This document shows positions 7,681 to 15,366 of a stretch of 36,602 bases of DNA, in pieces. The DNA is taken from positions 1 through 36,602 of the forward strand of contig JANXMC010000431.1 in NCBI GenBank assembly GCA_025354825.1, given 5' to 3'. Position 1 is the stretch's first letter, and every line of letters begins with the position of its first letter. The position numbers and the translations under genes are program-made. This stretch comes from Myxococcales bacterium (GTDB lineage: Bacteria; Myxococcota_A; Polyangia; Polyangiales; Polyangiaceae). The notes beneath the pieces were generated by a model. The model was not told the origin of the DNA, searched no databases, and saw nothing but the letters and a program-made list of their open reading frames with translations.

Positions 7681-8796
7681 ATGGGACACCCCCATTTCCG
7701 CCTAACGCGCCAGGAGACCGACACCGCGTTCGGAGACGCGGCTGCGGGGCGGACGGTCGTTCTCGGCGACGAGATCGGAAGCGGGAGCAGCGCCACGGTC
7801 TACCGGGCGAAGCTCGTTCACGCGTGGGGGATCGAGCGGCCGATCGCCGTGAAAGTCTTCGACGCCACGGCGAGCGACGACCGCGATGCGGTGCTCGGGA
7901 CGATGGCCGCCGCCGCCCGCGGTGTCGCGCAGCTCCACCACCCGAACGTCGCGCAGGTTTACGAGTTCGGTGTCCTCGACGGCGCGCGCCCCTTCGTTTT
8001 CGAAGAGCTCGTCGACGGCGCGAGCCTACCTACGCTGATCGCCGATTACGAGTCGAAGGGGCAGCGCGTTCCGCTCGATCTCGCGCTGTTTCTCGGCGTC
8101 GAAATCGCCGAAGGGCTCGACGGCGCGCGCACGGGAGCGGGCAGCTGCGACGGCGCGAGCGGCGGTCGGATGTGCCTCGTCCACGGCGACCTTTCGGCGC
8201 GCGAAGTCCTGCTCTCGAAGCTCGGCGAGGTGAAGCTCACAGACTTCGGCGGCGCGTCGGCGGCGCGCGTGGTGTCGAGCATTCGGTCGTATTCGTCGGT
8301 CGCGAAACGGGCCGCGACGATTGCGCCGGAGGTCATCGGCGGCGACGAGCCGGGGCCGCGATCCGACGTTTTCTCCCTCGGCACGCTCCTCTGGGAGATG
8401 CTTGTCGGACCGCGTTTTCCGCGAGATCTCGAAGACGCGAGCGTTCTACTCCACGCGCGCGCGGGCTACGTCCACACGACGGTCTTCGACCCGCAGCTTC
8501 CGGCGCCTCTCAAGGCCGTCCTTCGCCGAGCGCTCGACCCCGATCCGTCGAAGCGCTTCCCCCACGCCGGCGCCTTCGCCTTCGAGCTACGCCGCATCGC
8601 GCTCGCGATGGGCGTGGGCGATGGGCGCGTGTTTCTCCGCTACGCCGTGAAGCGCCTCCGCGGCGAAGGTGCGCCGGACGACGCGATGCCGACAGGTGAG
8701 ATCGAGGCGGTCCCCACATCGAGCGATCTCGTCGTCGCGACACCGGCGAGCGGAACGGTGCGCAAGGCGACGCGGGCGGAGCCGCCGGTCTCCTGA
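7681..8796 (+). CDS. Atypical Ser/Thr protein kinase (eukaryote-like fold)
   Basis: Translation could begin at 7600, but the ATG at 7681 gives a compact 371-residue kinase. Visible features are a glycine loop GSGSSATVY (33-41), the ATP-anchoring lysine K58 in IAVKVFD, catalytic aspartate D170 in VHGDLSAREVLL, D188 of DFG, the APE motif (215-217) and D229 in RSDVFSLG. The catalytic-loop asparagine that normally helps bind magnesium (HRDxKxxN) is a glutamate here (E175), HRD is HGD, and the +2 lysine is Ser. The domain ends near residue 310. The tail is Ala/Thr/Pro-rich with no membrane helix or PASTA repeats, so it is soluble. It may be a weak kinase or a pseudokinase. Substrates are not predictable. 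Confidence 0.86.
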   Translation: MGHPHFRLTRQETDTAFGDAAAGRTVVLGDEIGSGSSATVYRAKLVHAWGIERPIAVKVFDATASDDRDAVLGTMAAAARGVAQLHHPNVAQVYEFGVLDGARPFVFEELVDGASLPTLIADYESKGQRVPLDLALFLGVEIAEGLDGARTGAGSCDGASGGRMCLVHGDLSAREVLLSKLGEVKLTDFGGASAARVVSSIRSYSSVAKRAATIAPEVIGGDEPGPRSDVFSLGTLLWEMLVGPRFPRDLEDASVLLHARAGYVHTTVFDPQLPAPLKAVLRRALDPDPSKRFPHAGAFAFELRRIALAMGVGDGRVFLRYAVKRLRGEGAPDDAMPTGEIEAVPTSSDLVVATPASGTVRKATRAEPPVS

Positions 8797-8797
8797 T

Positions 8798-8810
8798 CGC
8801 GTTACACGCG
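8798..8810. terminator. Possible short bidirectional hairpin
   Basis: CGCGT-TAC-ACGCG forms a 5-bp stem with a 3-nt loop, directly at the junction of the convergent kinase and Nudix genes (gap 5 bp), with CTTT following on the plus strand. It overlaps the Nudix stop codon. The stem is short, so confidence is low. Confidence 0.3.
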
Positions 8811-9380
8811 CTTTCGAGCTGTTTCGCGCCGTAGAAACGTCTCGAGGCTCGCCGCGATGAGGCCGTGTTTGACGTGGCCGCCGTCGAGCAGCTCGCCGAG
8901 GTGGGCGACGGGAACGAGCACGACCTCACACTCTTCGTGCTCGTCGAACGATGGCGGTCGCGCGAGGCGCGCCCCTCGCGCCACGAAGGAGAAACAGCGG
9001 TTCGGTTGCATCGCCGGGTTCGCCTCGAGAACGCTTAGCGGCTCGAGGGACGCGGCCTCGTACCCCGTCTCCTCGACGAGCTCGCGGCGCGCGGCTTCGA
9101 GAGGCGTTTCGCCCGCGTCGATGACGCCGCCCGCGGTTTCGAGGGAGAACGACTCGGTCCCGAAGCGGTACTGCCAGACAAGCACCAGCTGGTCGTCGTC
9201 CGTTAGGGCCACGATGTTCGTCCAGTCGGGGCACTGCACGGTGTAGAAATCGCGCGCGTCGCTCTTGCCGGGCTGCATGAGCCGGAGGCGATCGACCGCG
9301 AACGCGGTGAACTGGGCCGCTTTCACCCGCTCGACGCGAGGCCACGCCAATATGCGCGGCGCGGGGGGGACGAATGCCAT
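8802..9380 (-). CDS. Nudix hydrolase, ADP-ribose pyrophosphatase-like
   Basis: A 192-residue protein with a complete Nudix box from G85 to Y107: G-x5-E91-x7-R99-E100-L-x-E103-E104-x-G106-Y. The catalytic metal ligands are present. Upstream, the strand LVLVWQYRFGTESFSLETAGG is the 'YR...E.PAG' layout typical of ADP-sugar hydrolases such as NudF. The C-terminal ASLETFLRRE helix fits that group. It probably hydrolyses a nucleoside-diphosphate sugar or related metabolite in the cytosol. Nudix substrates cannot be assigned firmly from sequence. It is divergent from smpB across 45 bp. Confidence 0.9.
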   Translation of the reverse strand: MAFVPPAPRILAWPRVERVKAAQFTAFAVDRLRLMQPGKSDARDFYTVQCPDWTNIVALTDDDQLVLVWQYRFGTESFSLETAGGVIDAGETPLEAARRELVEETGYEAASLEPLSVLEANPAMQPNRCFSFVARGARLARPPSFDEHEECEVVLVPVAHLGELLDGGHVKHGLIAASLETFLRRETARKRV

Positions 9381-9425
9381 TTGATCTTCCTAACGCGAAG
9401 ACGAGAGTGTAGCGAACCCCAGACG

Positions 9426-9950
9426 ATGGCGACGAACGGAGCAGCAGCAGGAGCACGACCGGCCTCGTCGAAGAAGCAGGGCGACGGTCAGGAGAAGCTG
9501 ATCGTCAAAAACCGGCGCGCGACGTTCGACTACACCATCGACGAGGTCTACGAGGCGGGCCTCTCGCTCTTGGGGAGCGAGGTGAAGTCGCTTCGGGCGG
9601 GCAAGGTCGACATCGTCGATGCGTACGCGTCGGTCGATGCGGGGCAGATGTTCTTGAAGCAGCTGAACATCGCGCCGTTCGAGATGGCGCGGGCCTTTCC
9701 CCACGACCCTCGACGCGCGCGGAAGCTGCTGCTGCACCGGCGCGAAATCGACAAGATTCAGAGGGCTCTCGCGCGCGACGGCGCGACCGTCATCCCGCTT
9801 CGCCTCTACTTCCGAGACGGCAAAGCGAAGGTGGAGCTCGGCATCGCCTTCGGGAAGAAGACCTACGACAAACGGCACGATCTCGCGAAGAAGACGGCCG
9901 ACAGAGAAGCGAAGGCTTCGATGGCGCGCGGTCGCAAAGGAGACCGGTGA
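9426..9950 (+). CDS. smpB: SsrA-binding protein SmpB
   Basis: A 174-residue protein from the ATG at 9426; the upstream in-frame start at 9381 would add a non-conserved leader overlapping the Nudix promoter. It binds tmRNA and delivers it to stalled ribosomes in trans-translation. The core starts with KLIVKNRRATFDYTI, followed by GLSLLGSEVKSLRAGKVDI, the RKLLLHRREI helix, and the C-terminal GKKTYDKRHDLAKKTADRE with its basic tail, the part that follows the mRNA path in the ribosome. The N-terminal ~20 residues are an Ala/Gly-rich extension. tmRNA (ssrA) is not visible in the window. Its stop shares a base with the next start (TGATG). Confidence 0.96.
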   Translation: MATNGAAAGARPASSKKQGDGQEKLIVKNRRATFDYTIDEVYEAGLSLLGSEVKSLRAGKVDIVDAYASVDAGQMFLKQLNIAPFEMARAFPHDPRRARKLLLHRREIDKIQRALARDGATVIPLRLYFRDGKAKVELGIAFGKKTYDKRHDLAKKTADREAKASMARGRKGDR

Positions 9951-10234
9951 TGGCAGACTTTCCGATCGCTTGGGCCAAAGGCGGCAGCGCGCGCGTCGTG
10001 AGCGTGAGCGCCGACGCCATCGTGCTCCAGTCGACGATCCCGTCGCCGCCGGGCTCGCGAATCGATGGCCTCATCGCGAAGACCGAAGCGGCCGCGGAGA
10101 CGGCCGTGAAGGTGAAGATTCACGTATCGCGCCGCGAGGCCGACGGCACGTTCCGCCTCGAAGGCCGCCCCCTCGACATGACGCGCGAGGTTCGCGACGT
10201 GCTCGTGGCCATGGCGGGCGCCCCCGCGGCCTGA
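9950..10234 (+). CDS. Small protein, possibly PilZ-like, coupled to smpB
   Basis: A 94-residue protein; the GTG at 9947 is an alternative start one codon earlier. It is predicted to be mostly beta, with strands SARVVSVSADAIVLQST, AVKVKIHVSRRE and TFRLEGRPLDMTREVRD followed by a terminal helix. This order of strands and the small size resemble a stripped-down PilZ barrel, but the c-di-GMP-binding RxxxR and D/NxSxxG motifs are not evident. I therefore assign no function. The one-base overlap with the smpB stop suggests joint translation. Confidence 0.7.
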   Translation: MADFPIAWAKGGSARVVSVSADAIVLQSTIPSPPGSRIDGLIAKTEAAAETAVKVKIHVSRREADGTFRLEGRPLDMTREVRDVLVAMAGAPAA

Positions 10235-10247
10235 ACGACGGGCGCCG

Positions 10248-10940
10248 CTAGCGCGGAACGCGCGACGCACGCCCGACGGCGAGCGTCGTGAGGATCACCG
10301 CGAGGAGCACGAGAGCGACGCCGCTTCCGGCGGGCGCGAGATCGAGGTGGCTGCGGTCGCCCAAGAGGCTTCGCAGGTGGCCGCGCGGGACGAAAAACGC
10401 GGGGACGCCGCGACCGCTGCCGAGAATCCAGTCGATGACGAAGACGGCGCTACGCCCCGAGCCCTTGGGCCCGAAGGCCGAGCCGAAGGCGAAGAGGCCG
10501 GCGTAGGCCGCGCCCCCGAGGGCGCCCGCATACGCGCTCGCCGCAACGTCGACGCCGATGGGCAAGCGTCCCGCGCCGGCGATGACGACGATGAGCGCCG
10601 CGAGCGCCGCGCCCGCCGCGGCGCACACGACCATCGCGACCGCGACCTGGGCGAGCGCCACGCGCGCCGGGGGGGCGCCGAAGCCGACGAGCGATGCGCC
10701 CGCGGTGTCGAGGCGGTCGTTGCGAAGCACGACGGCGACGATGCCGAGGCAGAAGAGCGGCAGCGCGAGCTCGCTGTAGGCGCCGAGAAGGACCGTGTCT
10801 ACGGCGTGGCTTCCCCCACGGACACGGGACGCGAAGGCGGCGGCGATGCCGAGGGCGACGAAGGCCGCGGGCGCGAGCAGTGTGCGCGGCAGCCGCGTGA
10901 GACGCGCGACGGGGAGCTGGAGAAGCGCTCGTGTGCTCAC
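10248..10940 (-). CDS. ABC-2-type membrane subunit, polytopic
   Basis: A 230-residue hydrophobic protein from a GTG at 10940 that overlaps the ATPase-like gene by 4 nt (GTGA). Roughly six membrane segments are visible, including LLAPAAFVALGIAAAFA, LALPLFCLGIVAVVLR, VALAQVAVAMVVCAAAGAAL and VALVLLAVILTTLAVG. The layout and gene order (permease, ATPase, permease) suggest an ABC exporter half or a related membrane complex. It is small for an ABC-2 permease and I see no ligand clue. A convergent gene ends 13 bp away. Confidence 0.78.
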   Translation of the reverse strand: MSTRALLQLPVARLTRLPRTLLAPAAFVALGIAAAFASRVRGGSHAVDTVLLGAYSELALPLFCLGIVAVVLRNDRLDTAGASLVGFGAPPARVALAQVAVAMVVCAAAGAALAALIVVIAGAGRLPIGVDVAASAYAGALGGAAYAGLFAFGSAFGPKGSGRSAVFVIDWILGSGRGVPAFFVPRGHLRSLLGDRSHLDLAPAGSGVALVLLAVILTTLAVGRASRVPR

Positions 10941-11794
10941 GGGAAGCGTTCCATCGGGCTGGTGTCGGCGCGCATCTCCCGAAGGGCGACGCCTGCGCGG
11001 CCGGCGGCGCGGGCGATGGCTGCGGCGACGCGAGGCTCGCTCGACCCCACGGCGACGACCGTATCGCCGCGGCTGGCGAGGGAGAGCACGTCGGCGTCGC
11101 CGGCGAGAGCGGCGACGAGGGCGCGGGCGTCGTCGACGACGACGCGCAGGCGCACAGCGCCGATGCGGGAGGCCTCTTCGGCAACGACGGCGCCCTGGGA
11201 AAACGTGACGAGCTCGTCGGCGAGATCCCGTGCGTCGCGGAGCGAAGCGGTCGTGACGAGCACGCACGCCCCCGCCTCCGCGCGGGCTCGAAGCGCGCCG
11301 CCCAGCAGCTTCGCCATGCGCCCGTCGAGGGCGATGAGCGGCTCGTCGATGAGGACCACGCGCACGACCTGGGAGCTCAACGCCTCGACGATGGCGACAG
11401 CGCGTGCTTCCGACGGCGAGAGCGACGCGACACGCCGCTGCGCGAGGGGGGCGAGCTCGAACGGCCCGAGACGCACCTCGGCGGGCTGGAGGGCATCGCC
11501 GCGAATCGCCGCCGCCGTTGCGAGCGCCTCGTCGACGCGGAGCGCATCGGGGAGACGCGGCACCATGGGAATGTAGGCCACGGCCCGACGGATCGTCTCG
11601 TGACCCGCGGGCGCGCCGAGCACCTGGAGGTGACCTGCAACGGGGGCGCGCACGCCGGCGATGACCGCGAGCGCCAACGCGACGCCATCGGCGGGCGTCC
11701 CGACGAGGGCGTGGGTCCCCGCCGCGAGGGAGAAGGTCACGCCGCGAATCATGAGCGGCGCGGCGCGTGCGGAGAGCGCTTGGGCGCGGATCAC
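10937..11794 (-). CDS. Degenerate ABC transporter ATPase subunit
   Basis: A 285-residue protein with the overall ABC ATPase order but damaged motifs. The Walker A position reads VGTPADGVALAL (about 31-42) with no GKS/T. The signature is LSPSE (125-129) instead of LSGGQ. Walker B is intact, VVLIDEPLIALD with D150/E151. The switch histidine region reads VTTASLRDA with no His. The C-terminal ~90 residues resemble the accessory region of drug or bacteriocin exporter ATPases. It starts with GTG at 11794 inside the upstream permease stop and overlaps the downstream permease start. ATP binding looks unlikely, so a regulatory or structural role, or pairing with another ATPase, is inferred. Confidence 0.8.
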   Translation of the reverse strand: MIRAQALSARAAPLMIRGVTFSLAAGTHALVGTPADGVALALAVIAGVRAPVAGHLQVLGAPAGHETIRRAVAYIPMVPRLPDALRVDEALATAAAIRGDALQPAEVRLGPFELAPLAQRRVASLSPSEARAVAIVEALSSQVVRVVLIDEPLIALDGRMAKLLGGALRARAEAGACVLVTTASLRDARDLADELVTFSQGAVVAEEASRIGAVRLRVVVDDARALVAALAGDADVLSLASRGDTVVAVGSSEPRVAAAIARAAGRAGVALREMRADTSPMERFP

Positions 11795-12606
11795 GACGGC
11801 GCCTCGGTCTCGGCGCGGCGAACGTCACGCACGGAGAACGCGAACGCGAGGGCGACGACGACTGCGAGCACGAAGGCACCGCGCGCGGCACGAAGCAAGT
11901 CGACGCCGTCGCTCGACATCGCGTCGAGGCCGCTGCGAAGGGCCACGAGGGCGCCGGGGATCGAGAGGACGTCGCGCGCGGAGACCGGCAGCGCGTCGCC
12001 AAGACCGCGGGCGACGACGTCGGGCACCACGAGGAGCGCGACGAGGGCGAGGTACCCGCCCATTCGCGTGCGCGCGCCGAGCGCCGCGAGGGCGACCGAT
12101 GCGAGGACGACGGCATAGGCCGCCGCGAACGCGAGGGGTGCGCCGAGGCCGGCGAAGGCCGCGAGGGCATTTTTTGCGGGCGATGCCGCGACGCCAACGA
12201 GCCCGGCGACCAGCGTCCCCCCACCGACGACAGCGGCGAGAAGCGCGGCGAGCCCGACGGTGCGCGACGCGGCGTAGGCCGTGGGGCTCGTGCCGCGCGC
12301 ACGGGCGAGGCCGAAGACCCCGTCGTCGCGGTCGCGATGCCATGCGCGCGACGCGCCGGTGGCCGCCAGCGCGACGCCGGCGCCCCACGCGAGTGCGCTG
12401 GCGGTGAGGCTCGTGGCGCTCGCCGACGCGCCCTCCGATGCGCCGCGGGCCGCGGACGCGCACAGGCCGGTGCACGCAAGGGTCGTCACGCCGGCGGCCA
12501 CCAGCGCCGCGACTTGAAGCGGCCCCGCCATCGCGCGACGAAATCCGAGCGCGCACGCGCCACGCGACGGCGTCGCGAGCGTGGCCAAAGTCGAACGCTG
12601 CGGCAT
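11791..12606 (-). CDS. ABC-2-type membrane subunit, first gene of the operon
   Basis: A 271-residue polytopic protein with hydrophobic segments LQVAALVAAGVTTLACTG, ALAWGAGVALAATG, TVGLAALLAAVVGGGTLVAG, LAFAAAYAVVLASVALAAL and AFVLAVVVALAFAFSV. The segment between the second and third helices (WHRDRDDGVFGLARARGTSP) resembles the 'R.R.G.FGLA..RG.S' loop of ABC-2 permeases that sits before the core helices. I chose the ATG at 12606, which follows a GAGGAG run placed unusually close. A GTG at 12666 would add 20 residues. It ends in a 4-nt overlap with the ATPase-like gene. Substrate unknown. Confidence 0.75.
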   Translation of the reverse strand: MPQRSTLATLATPSRGACALGFRRAMAGPLQVAALVAAGVTTLACTGLCASAARGASEGASASATSLTASALAWGAGVALAATGASRAWHRDRDDGVFGLARARGTSPTAYAASRTVGLAALLAAVVGGGTLVAGLVGVAASPAKNALAAFAGLGAPLAFAAAYAVVLASVALAALGARTRMGGYLALVALLVVPDVVARGLGDALPVSARDVLSIPGALVALRSGLDAMSSDGVDLLRAARGAFVLAVVVALAFAFSVRDVRRAETEAPS

Positions 12607-12687
12607 CTCCTCTTCTTGTAAGAGGTCCCGGGCGCTCCCGTCCAGCGCGGCCCGCGGCAACCGCACGTGAGGCTCGGCCCCGCGTCC

Positions 12688-13872
12688 CTAATTCGGCCGG
12701 CGCGGCGTCGGGTAGGTCACGTCGCGGTCGCGAATGGCCAGATCGCCCAGCGGATAGGTGGAAAGGCGGTTGCCGAGGCCGTCGAAGCCCGACGCCGTGA
12801 CGCGCCACGTCCCCGGCCCCATTCCCAACGCCATCCGCGCGGCGGCGGTGAGCCGCACGATATGCTTCGACGAGCCCCGTTCCGCCACGACGTCGCGGAC
12901 GACGTGCTCGATGGGGTGGGGCACGCCCTCGCGCTGAAAGACGAGGAGCGCTACGACCCGATCGGCCGTGTCGCCCGCATTTTCGAAGGTAAATTCGGCT
13001 TCGAAGTCTTGCTCGCGACCGATGGCGTGGAGAATCGAGGGCGCGTCGGCGAGCGTGACGCCGATGGCGCCGATCGTGAGCGCCGTCCCCGCATAGGTCT
13101 CGACGCGATTGAAGGCGCCGTCGAAGGCCGTCGCCGTGACGAGCCACGGCCCCGGCGCAATTCCGAGCGCCGTGCGCCGCGCCGAATCGACCACCGCGGT
13201 GTGCGTCGAGGTGCCGGGCTTCACCATGAGATCGGGGAAGTAAACTTCGACCCCTTTGGTCTCTCCTGGCTTGGTGAACACGAGAAGCGCCGTCACTTTC
13301 GCCACCGTGTCGCCGTCGTTCGTGAAGGTGAACGGCACCGTGAGCGCGTCGCTCCGCCCAATTCCGGGCGGAATCGGAGGCGCCGTCGGAAGCGCGACGA
13401 CGCTCGAGCCGAACGTGAGGGGATTGCCATAAAAGCCGTCGCCGACTTTTGCCCCTTTCGAATCGTAAATGGCAAACGTAACGGCATATACGCCAGGCGT
13501 GATGTTGGCTTTGAGGAGCTCGGCATTCGTGAGGACGACGTCGCGCGTCGACGCCCCCGGCGCGAACGTGATTTTCACCGATCGCTCGCGCGTTGCCGTC
13601 GTGGCGGGAGGCGTAAAGCCCATGAGAAGCGTCACCGTCTGCGGGCAGGCGGCGCCGTTCTCGAGCTCGACGGAGACTTTGAAGTCCCCTTTTCGCGAGA
13701 GCTCTTTCGAATACGTGGGGAGCTTCGTAAACGTCAGCGGACCGGGCGCGCACGGCGGCGCGGCGAGGGCCGAGACGACGGGGCCGTCGGCGCCGGCGAC
13801 TGCCCACGATGCGGCCCACGCCGTGGCGACGGCGACGAGAGCACGAGCGGTCTTCGAACGAGCGGGGCGCAC
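12688..13872 (-). CDS. Secreted protein with three tandem beta-sandwich repeats
   Basis: The frame is open from 13944, but a GTG at 13872 gives a better signal peptide (basic start RPARSKTAR, then ALVAVATAWAASWAVAG), for 394 residues. The mature protein consists of three copies of a domain of about 114 residues. Equivalent positions are VTLLMGF / VTALLVF / VVALLVF, then LKANITPGVYAVTFAIYD / TALGIAPGPWLVTATAFD / MALGMGPGTWRVTASGFD. Each looks like an Ig-like or filamin-like beta sandwich. There are two cysteines near the start of copy 1 (PPCAPG and AACPQ). It is divergent from the exopolysaccharide-like operon across 165 bp, so it may be a co-regulated envelope or adhesin protein. The family is not recognised. 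Confidence 0.8.
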   Translation of the reverse strand: MRPARSKTARALVAVATAWAASWAVAGADGPVVSALAAPPCAPGPLTFTKLPTYSKELSRKGDFKVSVELENGAACPQTVTLLMGFTPPATTATRERSVKITFAPGASTRDVVLTNAELLKANITPGVYAVTFAIYDSKGAKVGDGFYGNPLTFGSSVVALPTAPPIPPGIGRSDALTVPFTFTNDGDTVAKVTALLVFTKPGETKGVEVYFPDLMVKPGTSTHTAVVDSARRTALGIAPGPWLVTATAFDGAFNRVETYAGTALTIGAIGVTLADAPSILHAIGREQDFEAEFTFENAGDTADRVVALLVFQREGVPHPIEHVVRDVVAERGSSKHIVRLTAAARMALGMGPGTWRVTASGFDGLGNRLSTYPLGDLAIRDRDVTYPTPRRPN

Positions 13873-14037
13873 GCGCCGATAAGTGTGACACGGGCGCGGC
13901 TGCGCGCGCGGCCGACTGAACGTGGTGCCGCGTAGGGCGACCACGCACCCGCGCTCGCGCGGCCGCTTCGCGGTCGTGCTTGGCAGACCCCTGAAGCGCT
14001 CTTAGCGTGAAGCGGGTCGATTCATGCACATCGATAC

Positions 14038-15366
14038 ATGCAAATAGCGCGTATGCCGACGATGCGCGTGCGGACCCTCGCCGCGGCCATGCTCGCTCTC
14101 TCCTTCGTGCTCGCACGCACAGACTCGCGCGCGCTCCCGCCGCCGTTCGTCGTCCCGAGCCCGGGCGCTTCGACCGTGACGACGCCGACAGCCTTCACCG
14201 ATGGGCTCGTCAAGCCGTGGCCCGACAGCGCCGGGCCGCAAATCATCGCCCTCACCAACGCCGCCCGGCCGAGCGTTTCCGTCTACGACAACGCCCTCGC
14301 GACACTCGTATTTTTGCGCCTCGGGCGGCGCGCCGATGCCGAACGGGTGCTCACCGCGCTTTCGCAGCTGCAGCGCGACGACGGTAGCTTTCAATTCACG
14401 TTCCCCTACCCGAAGCCCGACGGCAGCCCCGCCTACGTGCGCGCCGGCGCGGTCGCGTGGGTGGGCTACGCGGCGACGGCGTTTCTCGACACCGGGCGCG
14501 GCGATGCGGGGCGCCCGGCGATCACGGCGATGGCCCACCGCGCGGCGGCGTACCTGGTATCGAAGCAGGTGCACGCCGCGAACGATCCGCGGGACGGCCT
14601 CGTCCTCGCGGGCGAAGGGACGTACCGCTACGAGGTCGACGGCGAGACGCTCCGCGAAACTCTGATTCCGGGTGCGCTCACGTTTGCGTCGACCGAGCAC
14701 AACATCGACGCATACTTCTTTTTGAGCTACTTCGCGCGTGTCACCGCGAATGCCAACTACGAGCAAGCGGCGAGCCGCGTTGCGCGGGCCGTCTCGACGC
14801 ATTTGTGGAATTCCACGACGGGGCAGTTTCATCGCGGGATGCTCGAAAAAGGGCCCGACACGGCGCTCGCCCTCGACTGCGCGTCGTGGGGGTCGGTTTT
14901 CCTATTTGCCATTGGCGAACGGACCCGCGCCGAAACGGCCTTTGCCGTGGCCGATGCGCGGTATGCATCGCGCGACCCGAAGACGGCGGTAAGCGGCCAC
15001 GTCCCTTATGCCCACGCGAAAGTCTACGAGAACATCAAGCTCGGCGAGCACTTCCGGCGTGAGGTGCCGGTGAACGACTGGGACGCCATCGAGGGCGTCT
15101 GGGCCGAAGGGAGCGCGGGGGTCGCGCTCGCCGCGCACCGACTTGGCAAAGTCGCGCGCGCCCGCGCGATACTCGGTGAGCTCGACAAGCTTCGGCCCCG
15201 TGGCGGCGGCCTGCCGATGTTTACGTCGGTGATCCCCCAAGAGCTCGATACCGCGCCGAGCGTCACCGGCACATTGTGGGTCGAGCTCGTTCGCTTCGAG
15301 CTCTCGCGCCCACCCACGTCGCAGACGTTCTGGACCGAGCCGCCCGCCCCGGCCCACGCGCGCTGA
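14038..15366 (+). CDS. Exported alpha/alpha-toroid (six-hairpin glycosidase-like) protein
   Basis: A 442-residue protein with an N-terminal signal peptide (VRTLAAAMLALSFVLA then SRA). Starts at 14038, 14053 and 14062 are all possible, and the last still leaves a full signal. The mature part is helical, with repeated helix-turn-helix units and acidic/aromatic motifs expected in an (alpha/alpha)6 toroid active site: YDNALATLVFLRLGR, LQRDDGSFQF, E220-H-N-I-D224-AYFFL, and VWAEGSAGVALA near residue 353. Such folds hold glycoside hydrolases, polysaccharide lyases and epimerases; BcsZ of cellulose synthesis is one example. The substrate is unknown. It is the first gene of the long plus-strand run, and its stop shares a base with the next start. 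Confidence 0.83.
   Translation: MQIARMPTMRVRTLAAAMLALSFVLARTDSRALPPPFVVPSPGASTVTTPTAFTDGLVKPWPDSAGPQIIALTNAARPSVSVYDNALATLVFLRLGRRADAERVLTALSQLQRDDGSFQFTFPYPKPDGSPAYVRAGAVAWVGYAATAFLDTGRGDAGRPAITAMAHRAAAYLVSKQVHAANDPRDGLVLAGEGTYRYEVDGETLRETLIPGALTFASTEHNIDAYFFLSYFARVTANANYEQAASRVARAVSTHLWNSTTGQFHRGMLEKGPDTALALDCASWGSVFLFAIGERTRAETAFAVADARYASRDPKTAVSGHVPYAHAKVYENIKLGEHFRREVPVNDWDAIEGVWAEGSAGVALAAHRLGKVARARAILGELDKLRPRGGGLPMFTSVIPQELDTAPSVTGTLWVELVRFELSRPPTSQTFWTEPPAPAHAR

Noticed and set aside
9950-10234. Firm assignment as a c-di-GMP-binding PilZ protein
   Set aside because: The RxxxR and D/NxSxxG ligand motifs are not visible; only the general beta-rich pattern fits.
14021-14043. Repeated ATGCA words around ATCGAT just upstream of the toroid gene
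   Set aside because: The arms are not symmetric (2 versus 4 bases from the centre) and the words are short, so chance is a sufficient explanation.
11825-14116. A 763-codon minus-strand frame spanning the permease, triple-repeat and upstream regions
   Set aside because: It crosses several real genes and gaps and its translation is Arg/Ala-rich noise.
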